NCBI GenBank assembly: GCA_030038715.1
Contig: JASHSO010000123.1
Coordinates: 1 to 8,046, forward strand
Direction of reading: 5' to 3'
From: Streptosporangiaceae bacterium
Lineage (GTDB): Bacteria; Actinomycetota; Actinomycetes; Streptosporangiales; Streptosporangiaceae
Length of the DNA stretch: 8,046 nucleotides
A program made the position numbers and the translations under genes. Numbering within the stretch: position 1 is the stretch's first letter; each line of letters starts with the position of its first letter. Positions 1 through 6,120 of this stretch are shown here, piece by piece. Under the pieces are notes generated by a model, which saw only the letters and a program-made list of their open reading frames with translations, had not been told where the DNA came from and did no database searches.

Positions 1-447
1 GACAACATCTGGTTTTGGAGCCCGCCTGGGGTAACAGTGCTGCCGTCGCGTTGCGGAATCTTTAGCGTCGCCACTCAGTCGGTCGTCAGCGCCACCGACA
101 ACGCCTCGCCGTCATGGTCCGGGAGAGCGGGCTCAGGCTGGGTCGCGTGCTCTTATTCCCGCGCGGATGTCGTGCTGCCCGCTGGGAAGTACAAGACATG
201 CGTGTACTCGGGTGCGTTGGAGAAGTTCTACCAGGAGGATGTGGATTATTTCAGTTCCGGGCCTGGCCTGAAGAACATAGTCAATGGCCCGCTGACGTGC
301 CCGAATACCAGTAACTCAAGTTCGCCAGGGAACTCGACCTATCAGGACGGGCCGTGGTCATACCCGGAGACTTTTGATTACCATGACGACGGTGAGAACC
401 GCTTCATAGACGTCGAGGTCACTCCGCTGGCCCACGGCAAAAGCTGA
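1..447 (+). CDS. C-terminal fragment of a secreted DUF4082-domain protein (5' end outside window)
   Basis: The open frame runs from base 1 without a stop to TGA at 445-447, giving 148 visible residues. The frame is open at the left edge, so the true start is outside the window and the ATG-like codons inside are not starts. The visible part resembles a DUF4082 beta-sandwich: SPSWSGRAGSGWVACSYS, then VVLPAGKYKTCVYSG, DYFSSGPG, VNGPL, a GNSTYQDGPWSYP segment, and the closing FIDVEVTPL strand. DUF4082 domains occur in large extracellular actinobacterial and cyanobacterial proteins, often with glycosidase or Ig-like modules, and are thought to be carbohydrate-associated; no enzymatic role is established. 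Four cysteines and the Ser/Thr/Asn-rich loop fit an exported protein. The stop comes only a few residues after the domain, so this is a normal C-terminus. The gene converges with the next one. The domain call rests on pattern recognition only; the function of the whole protein cannot be judged. Confidence 0.7.
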   Translation, partial: DNIWFWSPPGVTVLPSRCGIFSVATQSVVSATDNASPSWSGRAGSGWVACSYSRADVVLPAGKYKTCVYSGALEKFYQEDVDYFSSGPGLKNIVNGPLTCPNTSNSSSPGNSTYQDGPWSYPETFDYHDDGENRFIDVEVTPLAHGKS

Positions 448-542
448 AGTTCAGTATCTTTAGACATTCTCGGCGGTATCAGGACATTTAGGTGAACAAT
501 AGCTGGCAATGGGCAACAGCTTTCGCGGCCTTGGCGTGCAGC

Positions 543-1121
543 TCATAGGCTTTGGACGTGAGTTCGCGCCGAACGCCCGAGCCCTGAAGTTGGACTTGCC
601 GAGTTCCTTAACTGGTGGCTCGGAATCGGTTCAGTCGGGACATTGCGGGCCAACGCCTTTCGTCCCCAGAACCGGTAGACCGATAACCGCGAAACGTGCT
701 GGGCGAGAGAATGGATTCGGTCGGGGGCCCAGAACGCGCCCTCACCCTTGGTGACGTACAGCCCGACGAACTGCGGTTCGGTACCGTCCGGGAGCCGAAG
801 CTGGCTTACCTGATCACGAACTCGACCGCAGGACGCGCCGGTGGTAATCCGGTCGTCAGCCATCAGCCAGCGGCTCCCGATGCTGCCCTCGATATCCGAC
901 GTAGAGTGTCTACCACGATCATCTGGCTTGCGAATGACCGCGAATGGCACATCGAAATGCCGGGCGAGGAGCGGCGCGGCAAGCGCCCCGGAGAGCCCGG
1001 TGCCCACAATGGAGTCGAACTGCACACACGCTAGGTGCCGTTCGGCGTCCCGGATGACCCGTCCGGGCGAGTACAGCAGTTCGCTTAGATAATCAGCGCC
1101 TTGCCTACACACCAACCTCAC
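543..1121 (-). CDS. Type I phosphoribosyltransferase-like protein
   Basis: With the GTG at 1121 the product is 192 aa and cytosolic. It shows a type I PRTase core: FDSIVGTGLSGALAAPLLA (about residues 35-53; pyrophosphate loop region), AVIRKPDD (61-68), and the diagnostic PRPP loop WLMADDRITTGAS (85-97), which has two acidic residues followed by TTGAS. The family transfers a phosphoribosyl group from PRPP or runs the reverse reaction. The short form recalls orotate-PRTase-like proteins, but nothing here identifies the base or acceptor. The start is uncertain: the frame stays open to an ATG at 1424, but residues upstream of 1121 look non-coding. GTG 1121, TTG 1115 and GTG 1112 are all possible and none has a good SD site. 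The last 40 or so residues are not recognisable. It is divergent from the methyltransferase and convergent with the DUF4082 gene, so it is probably transcribed alone. A purine-salvage or pyrimidine enzyme cannot be excluded. Confidence 0.68.
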   Translation of the reverse strand: MRLVCRQGADYLSELLYSPGRVIRDAERHLACVQFDSIVGTGLSGALAAPLLARHFDVPFAVIRKPDDRGRHSTSDIEGSIGSRWLMADDRITTGASCGRVRDQVSQLRLPDGTEPQFVGLYVTKGEGAFWAPDRIHSLAQHVSRLSVYRFWGRKALARNVPTEPIPSHQLRNSASPTSGLGRSARTHVQSL

Positions 1122-1422
1122 CTGCCCGAGTGTAGATGCTCTGGTCCGCGCCGAAGCTGAGTACCCTTCAGGAACTCGCTGCAGCTTCGTGCCCACGGCA
1201 TCTCGGCGGTGCTGGAATGTGGCGGAGACGGTCACGGCCAGGGCATGACCAGGCCGGGCTCCTCGAGGCTCTCGACACGTTCTCCGTTGGGCCGCGTGGT
1301 CGGGTGCAGCCCGCGCTGAGTGAGGAGCGCGGTACCACAGCTCACGTATCAGTGCTTGCCGGTCGCCGCTCATGTTCGGCGAAGCTATATGCCAGTGCGG
1401 CGGTTGCAGTACCGGACTTAGC
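1122..1422. other. Divergent intergenic region between phosphoribosyltransferase and methyltransferase
   Basis: About 300 bp lie between the two proposed starts. Frames are open here on both strands, but their translations are Arg/Ala/Pro-rich and unrecognisable, so I read them as chance GC-rich frames. The stretch holds one strong imperfect hairpin (1152-1189, listed separately), a 5-bp inverted repeat GGTCA/TGACC at 1230-1250, and the 8-bp palindrome CCTCGAGG at 1261-1268. I could not identify convincing -35/-10 pairs for either gene. If either gene starts further upstream, the region is shorter. Confidence 0.5.
1152..1189 (-). promoter_or_regulatory. Imperfect 38-nt hairpin upstream of the phosphoribosyltransferase
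   Basis: Outer arms CGAAGCT (1152-1158) and AGCTTCG (1183-1189) pair perfectly. Inside them GAGTACC (1159-1165) pairs with GGAACTC (1171-1177) with a single A-A mismatch, closing a 5-nt CTTCA loop. A 5-nt bulge (gctgc) sits on one side. In the minus-strand transcript it would lie 31-68 nt before the proposed GTG start at 1121, where a leader element could act on translation or transcript stability. There is no U-tract, so it is not a classical terminator. It matches no riboswitch class that I know. The role is inference; the pairing is visible. Confidence 0.4.
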
Positions 1423-2391
1423 ATGTCCGCTGATACCGAATGCGGAGGGGTGTTGGACGAGCAAACGGTTCAGAACTTCTGGCAGCAGCATGCCTGCGGG
1501 GATGCTCAGGTCGGTGGCTTGTGGGACCGCTTTCAGGGGGACTACGAGCAGTTCTTCTCTGACTACGATCGATTCCGCTACGGCAACGAACGCCATCTGC
1601 TTGCCTGCCTGGACGCGTTGAATGTGGCTGGCAAGCGGGTGCTGGAGATCGGACTGGGGGAAGGGTCGGAGTCGGAACAGCTGATCCGCAGAGGGGCGCG
1701 CTGGACAGGAGTGGACCTGACCGAAGCGTCGGTCGACCGGGTCCAGACGCGACTCGCGCTCCGGAATCTCGCCTACGACGACCTTCGCCAGGGCAGCGTG
1801 CTCGACCTGCCGTTCGCTGACAACTCGTTTGACCTTGTCTTCAGCCACGGCGTGCTGCACCACGTACCGGAAATCAAGCGGGCTCAGAACGAGATCTGCC
1901 GTGTGATCCGGCCGGACGGGGAACTGGTGATCATGCTGTACGCCAGGTGGTCGCTGAATTACTTGGTATCGATAGCGCTGCTGCGCCGCGGCGTTCTTCT
2001 TGCCGCCGCACTGCTGACGCGGGCGGGCATGACCAGCGCTGACCGTGCGGGCGGGATGCTCGCCGGGCACCTCAGCAACGCGCAGAAGCAGGGTCTCTTC
2101 AATTACCTGAAACTGAGCAACTTCGTTCACTCCAACACCGATGGCCCAGGAAACCCGTATGCGCTGGTCTACGACCGGCCGCGGGTCGAGCGTGACTTCT
2201 CCTCGTTCCGCGTCAGGAGGATGTACAAGCGTTACATGCACGCGCCACCGCTTCCGGTTCACCGTCTACCTGGTGAGAGGCTGCTGGGGTGGCACTTGTG
2301 GGTTCACCTTTCGCCCGTGCCAGCGGGAGGGGCCACGCCGACTGCCAGTCGGCCACGTCCCGGTCGGCCTTTCACCGGCAGAGGCTCCTGA
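1423..2391 (+). CDS. Class I SAM-dependent methyltransferase (Methyltransf_11 type)
   Basis: The 322-aa cytosolic product has a Rossmann-fold methyltransferase core: motif I VLEIGLGEGSESEQL (73-87), the acidic end of strand 2 in WTGVDLT (94-100), GSVLDLPFADNSFDLVFSHGV in the motif II/III region (from 124) followed by LHHV, and IRPDGELVIMLY (162-173). The C-terminal half carries TDGPGNPYALVYDR (239-252) and RRMYKRYMHAPPLP (265-278), typical of methyltransferases in surface-polysaccharide loci; O-methylation of a sugar or lipid-linked intermediate is the likely reaction, but the acceptor is unknown. ATG 1423 is chosen; ATG 1372 adds 17 unlikely residues, while TTG 1453 has GGAGG 4 nt upstream and is a real alternative giving a start just before DEQTVQNFW. 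The last 20 or so residues are Pro/Arg-rich, and the stop codon lies inside a tandem duplication, so the tail may not be conserved. The gene converges with the large beta-helix gene. Confidence 0.85.
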   Translation: MSADTECGGVLDEQTVQNFWQQHACGDAQVGGLWDRFQGDYEQFFSDYDRFRYGNERHLLACLDALNVAGKRVLEIGLGEGSESEQLIRRGARWTGVDLTEASVDRVQTRLALRNLAYDDLRQGSVLDLPFADNSFDLVFSHGVLHHVPEIKRAQNEICRVIRPDGELVIMLYARWSLNYLVSIALLRRGVLLAAALLTRAGMTSADRAGGMLAGHLSNAQKQGLFNYLKLSNFVHSNTDGPGNPYALVYDRPRVERDFSSFRVRRMYKRYMHAPPLPVHRLPGERLLGWHLWVHLSPVPAGGATPTASRPRPGRPFTGRGS

Positions 2392-2450
2392 GCGGCCATC
2401 CTCCTGGCCTTTTCACCGGCAGAGGCTCCTGAGCGGCCAGGTTCCTGGTC
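2366..2450. repeat. 41-bp tandem direct repeat (two copies) at a convergent gene end
   Basis: The 29 bases at 2370-2398 recur exactly at 2411-2439, 41 bp apart. Similarity extends on both sides: GGCC before each copy, with one extra T in copy 2, and 8 of 11 bases matching after each. Copy 1 contains the last codons and the TGA (2389-2391) of the methyltransferase; copy 2 is wholly non-coding. Because 41 is not a multiple of three, copy 2 would be out of frame with copy 1. It looks like a local tandem duplication of a gene end together with its terminator hairpin. Confidence 0.85.
2394..2450. terminator. Candidate bidirectional terminator formed by the repeat hairpins
   Basis: Hairpin 1 is GGCCA (2394-2398), loop TCCTCC, TGGCC (2405-2409), followed by TTTT at 2410-2413, as expected of a weak intrinsic terminator for the methyltransferase. 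Hairpin 2, in the second repeat copy, is GGCCAGG (2435-2441)/CCTGGTC (2444-2450) with one G-T pair. The loop sequences differ while the stem is kept. Both lie in the gap between the convergent stops at 2391 and 2461, where terminators for both genes are expected. The stems are short and the T-run is only four bases. Confidence 0.45.
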
Positions 2451-2460
2451 TTGCCTGAGA

Positions 2461-5181
2461 TTAGCCTGTTCGGCGGTTATAGGCGCTTCCCGCGTCTTGG
2501 CCGAACGGACCGATGCATTCTCCGCTCCGGTGCTCTTGGGCTGAGCCGCACTCGTCCCTGCTAGCCGGCGAGCCGGTCCAATCCCGCCAAGTTACGGTGA
2601 ACTGGTTGCCCTGATCCCAGGCGAAGAACTGAGACGGGCCGTCGTAGGTGTTGTCCGCCCAAACATCGTCCTGATGGAACGTGAGCTGCGTCGCGATCAC
2701 CCACGGGGGTTCCCCATTTGGCGAGCCGTACTGGCTGAAGATGCCGTTGGCGCCGCAGTCTGGCCAGTCGGTGTGGTTGCACACACGCTTGCCGTTCACG
2801 ATGATGTGGGCTGGATTGAAGTCAATTGTGTTGTGTGTGATGCTAACGTTCGCCGTTTCCCACTGGCAGCCGTCCCACCAGTCCTCGGCTGGAGTTCCCG
2901 TCGTGTTGCCGACATAAGTGGTGGTGCTGACTGTCGCTGTCGGCATGTTCTTGGCGCAGGACGAGAGCGTGAAGGGGCTCCTCGGTCCGCCATCAACGAG
3001 CGTGCACTCGCCGTCCCACCCGTCCGAGCAGTAGCGGCTGGAATTCTCCCACAGGAAGATCCCGCCGCCATTGTCGATAAGCGCATTGTCGCTGATGATG
3101 GACTGTTCGGGATACGCACCCTGGTGGGTGCAAGAAGTCTCCGGGCAAGCCGACACCGCCCCGAGTGCGGTGTCGCTGCCGCTGTTAGAGATGTAGACAG
3201 CAGGCTGCGGGAAGCGGCTGTTGCCCAGTCCGTCGATCCAGTCGTTGTCTGCGATGTAGTTGCGGGTAATTGAGAAGTTGTAAGAAATCTCTTCGATGAT
3301 AGCCTCACCCTCGTTCTCGGTGATCGTATTCCCGGTAAACGTCGTGTTGGCATTGCCGGTATCGACCCACCCGCCGGGACCCCAGTTGTTGTGGATGTAG
3401 TTGTCCTTGATCGTGACTCCGTCAGTCTGCCAGAGCTTGAACCCGCCCTCGTCTCCGTCCGGGCTGACGCTGCCACAGTTCGAATTCCGATCCGCGGATG
3501 GCACGGGGTCGTAGTTCTTCCAACCGACCTCCGGGTTGTCGAGCAGGCCCTCATAGTCACAGGTGTCGTTGTAGCTGATCTCGTTATCCTCGACTGTGAC
3601 GTCGTACGGCCCCCTAGTCAGCGAGTCCGCTCCCCATGCATCGACTCGCATGGACTGGAAGCCGTACTGCCCGTTCAAGGTGAGGCAGTTGTCCTCGATA
3701 ACGTTGTCGGTTCCAGCGATGATGCCGGCGCCCGGCACATTGAGAGTGACGGTGTTGTAGCGGATGGTCCAGCCTGTGTTGCTGTCCTGGTTGATGGCGG
3801 CAGCGTTCTGGTAAGGCGTGTACTTCTCGACTGTCAGGTACTCGATAGTCACGTTGGCCGCATCGCCCTCGCTCTCATTGGAGTCGATCGACCAGCCTTC
3901 GTTCTGCGAATAGTCACCCGAGAGAACCGTCGTGCGGCCATCAGCTCGTCCGCCGACAAAGGCGTCCCCCGTTTCCGCCTGGAAGCTGCCGACGTGCGTG
4001 CCGGGCAGCAGGTAGTACACAGTGTCGGGATTGAGCTGGTACGAGTGGTAGTCGATGACCTTGGTGGTGGTTCCGATGATGTCTCCCTGCTTGTCCTGCG
4101 GGAAGTCCGAACGGGGCGTGCCGTAAGTCGGCAAGCCCGCCGTGCCGCTTTCGTAGCTGCCGGCCTTGGCATCGTAGGTGAAGGGCGAGTTCAGGATCGG
4201 TCGGCCGCAGACTGCCCTGGCGGTGGGCGGGACGAGAGCCAGGATCGGCAGTAGGTCACCAGTGCCCGATCGGCTCACCACGGCACGCCATGTCGCGATC
4301 GAGGCCGCGTCGGTCAGCTTCATCTTAGGCATGCTGGGCGAGTCGGACAGGATGCCGAACAGTGCCCCCTGACTCATCAGGTAGTTCGCCACTTCTCTAA
4401 GCCAATTGGGCCGACCCGTCGCGGTTGCCAGCCCGAATGCTGCGAACCCGAACTGGAAACCTGCCTGCCGGGAAGCTGTCACTGCTGGGCCCATGAAAGA
4501 GGCGGGTGGAGTCAGCTGCGGGTCGTGACCGGCAAGTGTCCCGGCCGGGTACGCATCCCATGCGAGAGTGCTGACGATGTGGCCGCCGGGAAGGTAGTCC
4601 TTCCAATTGACGCCCGAGTCCTTCGCGAGGTCTGATCCACTCAGGATGAGGGTGGGCTTGAGGGAGGAGTGGTGCGCCTCGCGCGCCAGCTTGACCACGA
4701 CTGCCCAAGCCGCCTTGTAGCTGGACAGAGTGAACCGCTGCTCGCGGATGGCCGCTTCGGGCTCGGGGTCGTAGGAGTAATAGATGGTGCGCCGGGCTGG
4801 GGCCTCATCGAAGAAGCGTGTCAGCGCGCCATTGTCCGCGCCTGACAGGATTCGTGCCGGCGAGACGGCAAAAGTCACGACTACAGTCGAGTTGCTGACC
4901 GCCTCAGGACCCGTCCTCCACGCATTCGCTGCAGGGAGCCCTGCATAGTAGGTTCCGATGACCGGCAGATGACCGAACTGTCTAGTGGTCCGTGCGAGCC
5001 AGTTGTGACTGGACACCGAAACCCCGAATAGTGGGTACTCCCGTTTGCTTGACGCCGGGCGAACGCTGTTCTGCGTAATAATCCCGAACGCGAACGCGGC
5101 CGCCAGGAGCGCGCACGCAGAGCCGAAGACGACCGGCCCCCTCCATCCGGCCCATCGATACGACCGAGGCGTGGCAGCCAC
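2461..5181 (-). CDS. Membrane-anchored or secreted GH26-like domain / parallel beta-helix fusion protein
   Basis: The 906-aa product starts at GTG 5181; an in-frame TGA lies two codons upstream, so no longer start exists. A hydrophobic segment GPVVFGSACALLAAAFAFGI (15-34) after basic residues is a signal peptide or anchor. Residues 51-305 resemble a TIM-barrel GH26-like module: FGVSVSS, IYYSYDPEPEAAI (133-145), PTLILSGS, STLAWDAYPAG (204-214), and FAAFGLAT...GRPNWLREVANYL (246-268). The family's late Glu-Phe-Gly nucleophile position seems to read Ala-Phe-Gly here (A248-G250), so catalysis is doubtful. Residues 370-860 carry beta-helix (PbH1-like) repeats rich in N, T and I, for example WTIRYNTVTL, VTVEDNEISYND, VTIKDNYIHNN, TTFTGNTITEN and SIISDNALIDNGG. 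Thirteen cysteines after residue 320 suggest disulfides outside the cell. Such helices occur in polysaccharide lyases, hydrolases and epimerases; substrate unknown. It lies 74 bp downstream of the epimerase gene. A pure binding or scaffold role is an alternative. Confidence 0.85.
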   Translation of the reverse strand: MAATPRSYRWAGWRGPVVFGSACALLAAAFAFGIITQNSVRPASSKREYPLFGVSVSSHNWLARTTRQFGHLPVIGTYYAGLPAANAWRTGPEAVSNSTVVVTFAVSPARILSGADNGALTRFFDEAPARRTIYYSYDPEPEAAIREQRFTLSSYKAAWAVVVKLAREAHHSSLKPTLILSGSDLAKDSGVNWKDYLPGGHIVSTLAWDAYPAGTLAGHDPQLTPPASFMGPAVTASRQAGFQFGFAAFGLATATGRPNWLREVANYLMSQGALFGILSDSPSMPKMKLTDAASIATWRAVVSRSGTGDLLPILALVPPTARAVCGRPILNSPFTYDAKAGSYESGTAGLPTYGTPRSDFPQDKQGDIIGTTTKVIDYHSYQLNPDTVYYLLPGTHVGSFQAETGDAFVGGRADGRTTVLSGDYSQNEGWSIDSNESEGDAANVTIEYLTVEKYTPYQNAAAINQDSNTGWTIRYNTVTLNVPGAGIIAGTDNVIEDNCLTLNGQYGFQSMRVDAWGADSLTRGPYDVTVEDNEISYNDTCDYEGLLDNPEVGWKNYDPVPSADRNSNCGSVSPDGDEGGFKLWQTDGVTIKDNYIHNNWGPGGWVDTGNANTTFTGNTITENEGEAIIEEISYNFSITRNYIADNDWIDGLGNSRFPQPAVYISNSGSDTALGAVSACPETSCTHQGAYPEQSIISDNALIDNGGGIFLWENSSRYCSDGWDGECTLVDGGPRSPFTLSSCAKNMPTATVSTTTYVGNTTGTPAEDWWDGCQWETANVSITHNTIDFNPAHIIVNGKRVCNHTDWPDCGANGIFSQYGSPNGEPPWVIATQLTFHQDDVWADNTYDGPSQFFAWDQGNQFTVTWRDWTGSPASRDECGSAQEHRSGECIGPFGQDAGSAYNRRTG

Positions 5182-5194
5182 GGCTCAGGTGGCT
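5170..5194 (-). promoter_or_regulatory. Two mutually exclusive hairpins over the beta-helix gene start codon
   Basis: On the + strand, CGTGG (5170-5174) pairs with CCACG (5178-5182) around a 3-nt loop, and AGCCAC (5176-5181) pairs with GTGGCT (5189-5194) around a 7-nt loop. The two share bases 5178-5181, so only one can form. Both include the GTG start (5179-5181 on the minus strand), and no SD motif precedes that start. In the mRNA this could hold the start in alternative structures. Short arms in GC-rich DNA arise often by chance, so the functional reading is tentative. Confidence 0.3.
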
Positions 5195-5255
5195 AGGCGC
5201 TCTCGGGCACGCCGATATCTTAGTCGCCCGCCTATGTTCCAGGCTGCTTGCGCGC

Positions 5256-5804
5256 TCATGGCCATATGCGCATTGTGGCCTCAAGGGTCGGCGCGAGGCG
5301 ATCGCGCTGCGACACCATGGACACTGGCAGCGGCCAGTCGATAGCCAATTCCGGATCGTCGTAGGCGATCGAGACGTCCTCGTCCGGGTTATGGGTGCGG
5401 TCAATTCGGTAGGAGACGTCGGCGGGATCGGTTAGTGCCTGGAAGCCGTGCGCGCAGCCGGCTGGCACGTAGAGACTCACTTGCTCATCACCCCGCAGGT
5501 CGAAGCTCCGCCAGTTGCGGTACGTCGGGGACGCCGGGCGCAGATCGACGACGACGTCGAAGATCGCCCCGTAGGAGCAGCGAACGAGCTTTGCCTCACC
5601 CGCTCCGCGCCGAATGTGAAGTCCGCGCACGACGGCGTAGCTGGACCGGGACACGCTGTCCTGAACAAATGCTCCCGGGTCGAGTCCGTTGGCACGCATA
5701 ACCTCGGCGTCAAATGTGCGGCAGAAGAGCCCACGTTCGTCGAAGTAAGGACTCGGCCGGAACAGCAGCGCGCCGTCGATGCCCGATACAGCGCAGACGT
5801 CCAC
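5256..5804 (-). CDS. dTDP-4-dehydrorhamnose 3,5-epimerase family protein (RmlC-like)
   Basis: The product is 182 aa, the usual RmlC length. RmlC enzymes are cytosolic cupins that epimerise C3 and/or C5 of 4-keto-6-deoxy NDP-sugars. Visible family motifs are FDERGLFCRTF (21-31), FVQDSVSRSSYAVVRGLH (46-63) ending in catalytic-base candidate H63, AKLVRCSYGAIFDVVVDLR (71-89), SPTYRNW (92-98), LYVPAGCAHGF (111-121), and DDPELAIDWPLP (149-160) followed by SQRD with D168. The position normally holding the catalytic Tyr (usual pattern Y-x-P) reads RTHNPDED, so His138 replaces it, and RGLH is followed by IRR instead of the usual Q-containing motif. This points to a variant with altered stereochemistry, such as a 3- or 5-epimerase only. 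GTG 5804 is favoured by an SD GGAGG 7 nt upstream (5812-5816). It precedes the beta-helix gene on the same strand. Confidence 0.88.
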   Translation of the reverse strand: MDVCAVSGIDGALLFRPSPYFDERGLFCRTFDAEVMRANGLDPGAFVQDSVSRSSYAVVRGLHIRRGAGEAKLVRCSYGAIFDVVVDLRPASPTYRNWRSFDLRGDEQVSLYVPAGCAHGFQALTDPADVSYRIDRTHNPDEDVSIAYDDPELAIDWPLPVSMVSQRDRLAPTLEATMRIWP

Positions 5805-5811
5805 GTCGCGG

Positions 5812-5816
5812 CCTCC
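5812..5816 (-). promoter_or_regulatory. Ribosome binding site for the RmlC-like gene
   Basis: GGAGG on the minus strand, 7 nt before the GTG at 5804. It is the best SD in the window and fixes that non-ATG start. Confidence 0.7.
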
Positions 5817-5872
5817 GTTTCGGTCGCATCACCACCGTCTGACTGGGGTGGCAACTGTGTGCCGGCGTCGCG

Positions 5873-5878
5873 TATATA
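5873..5878 (-). promoter_or_regulatory. Candidate -10 box for the epimerase transcript
   Basis: TATATA on the minus strand stands out in GC-rich surroundings and would place transcription initiation about 60 nt before the GTG at 5804. Only a weak -35 (TGGCGC at 5901-5896) lies 17 nt upstream, so this is a guess from composition and position. Confidence 0.28.
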
Positions 5879-6005
5879 GATCGCTCGGCCCACACGCGCC
5901 AGCAGCGTTGGCCCATTGCAGCCATAAGACCAGGGGCACGGCGCATCTGATACTTCGCGCGATCACAGATGTCCCGCATCCTGTCCCCCCTCTGGCGTGA
6001 ACCGC

Positions 6006-6017
6006 AGGCCCGGGCCT
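6006..6017. repeat. Perfect 12-bp palindrome, possible operator
   Basis: AGGCCCGGGCCT reads the same on both strands. It lies about 110 bp before the dehydrogenase ATG inside the divergent region. It may be a regulator binding site, but GC palindromes of this length can occur by chance. Confidence 0.3.
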
Positions 6018-6111
6018 TTGTGGCCGTCGCAGTATCAGCATCGTCCTCCCGTGTCTCGTATACACGCTGGGCGCAGTCCTAGAGAGATGGCAGCCTCCGA
6101 TGGTGCAGCCG

Positions 6112-6120
6112 GGAAGGTGA
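6112..6120 (+). promoter_or_regulatory. Ribosome binding site for the dehydrogenase
   Basis: GGAAGGTGA lies just before the ATG at 6125; the AGG core is 7 nt from it, which supports this start. Confidence 0.6.

Noticed and set aside
448..542. Possible terminator between the convergent DUF4082 and phosphoribosyltransferase genes: AGCTG/CAGCT near 500-521, and CTGAA/TTCAG around the stop at 445
   Set aside because: Arms are only 5 bp, with an 11-nt or 1-nt loop and no proper T-run; too weak to list as a terminator.
1122..1424. Upstream extension of the phosphoribosyltransferase frame to an ATG at 1424
   Set aside because: The added 101 residues are Arg/Ala/His-rich and unrecognisable, homologues of this core are usually short, and no SD precedes the ATG. 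Kept as an alternative start only.
1136..1621. 161-aa plus-strand frame overlapping the methyltransferase start
   Set aside because: It overlaps the methyltransferase core out of frame and its translation has no recognisable motif.
1342..2262. 306-aa open frame on the minus strand opposite the methyltransferase
   Set aside because: It is the antisense shadow of a strongly recognisable methyltransferase; its translation has no family motifs.
2366..2450. Reading the tandem repeat as a CRISPR or an IS end
   Set aside because: Only two copies exist, the interval is 12 bp and part of the similarity, and no transposase, target duplication or cas gene is present.
3391..4254. 287-aa plus-strand frame opposite the beta-helix gene, with other long frames at 2674-3273 (+) and 2796-3560 (-)
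   Set aside because: These are compositional shadows of the 906-aa gene, whose beta-helix repeats and anchor are coherent along its full length.
5182..5255. Internal promoter for the beta-helix gene (GGAAC followed by TAAGAT on the minus strand)
   Set aside because: The spacing between the two motifs is about 13 nt, too short for a sigma70-type promoter, and no ECF-type -10 motif follows at the right distance.
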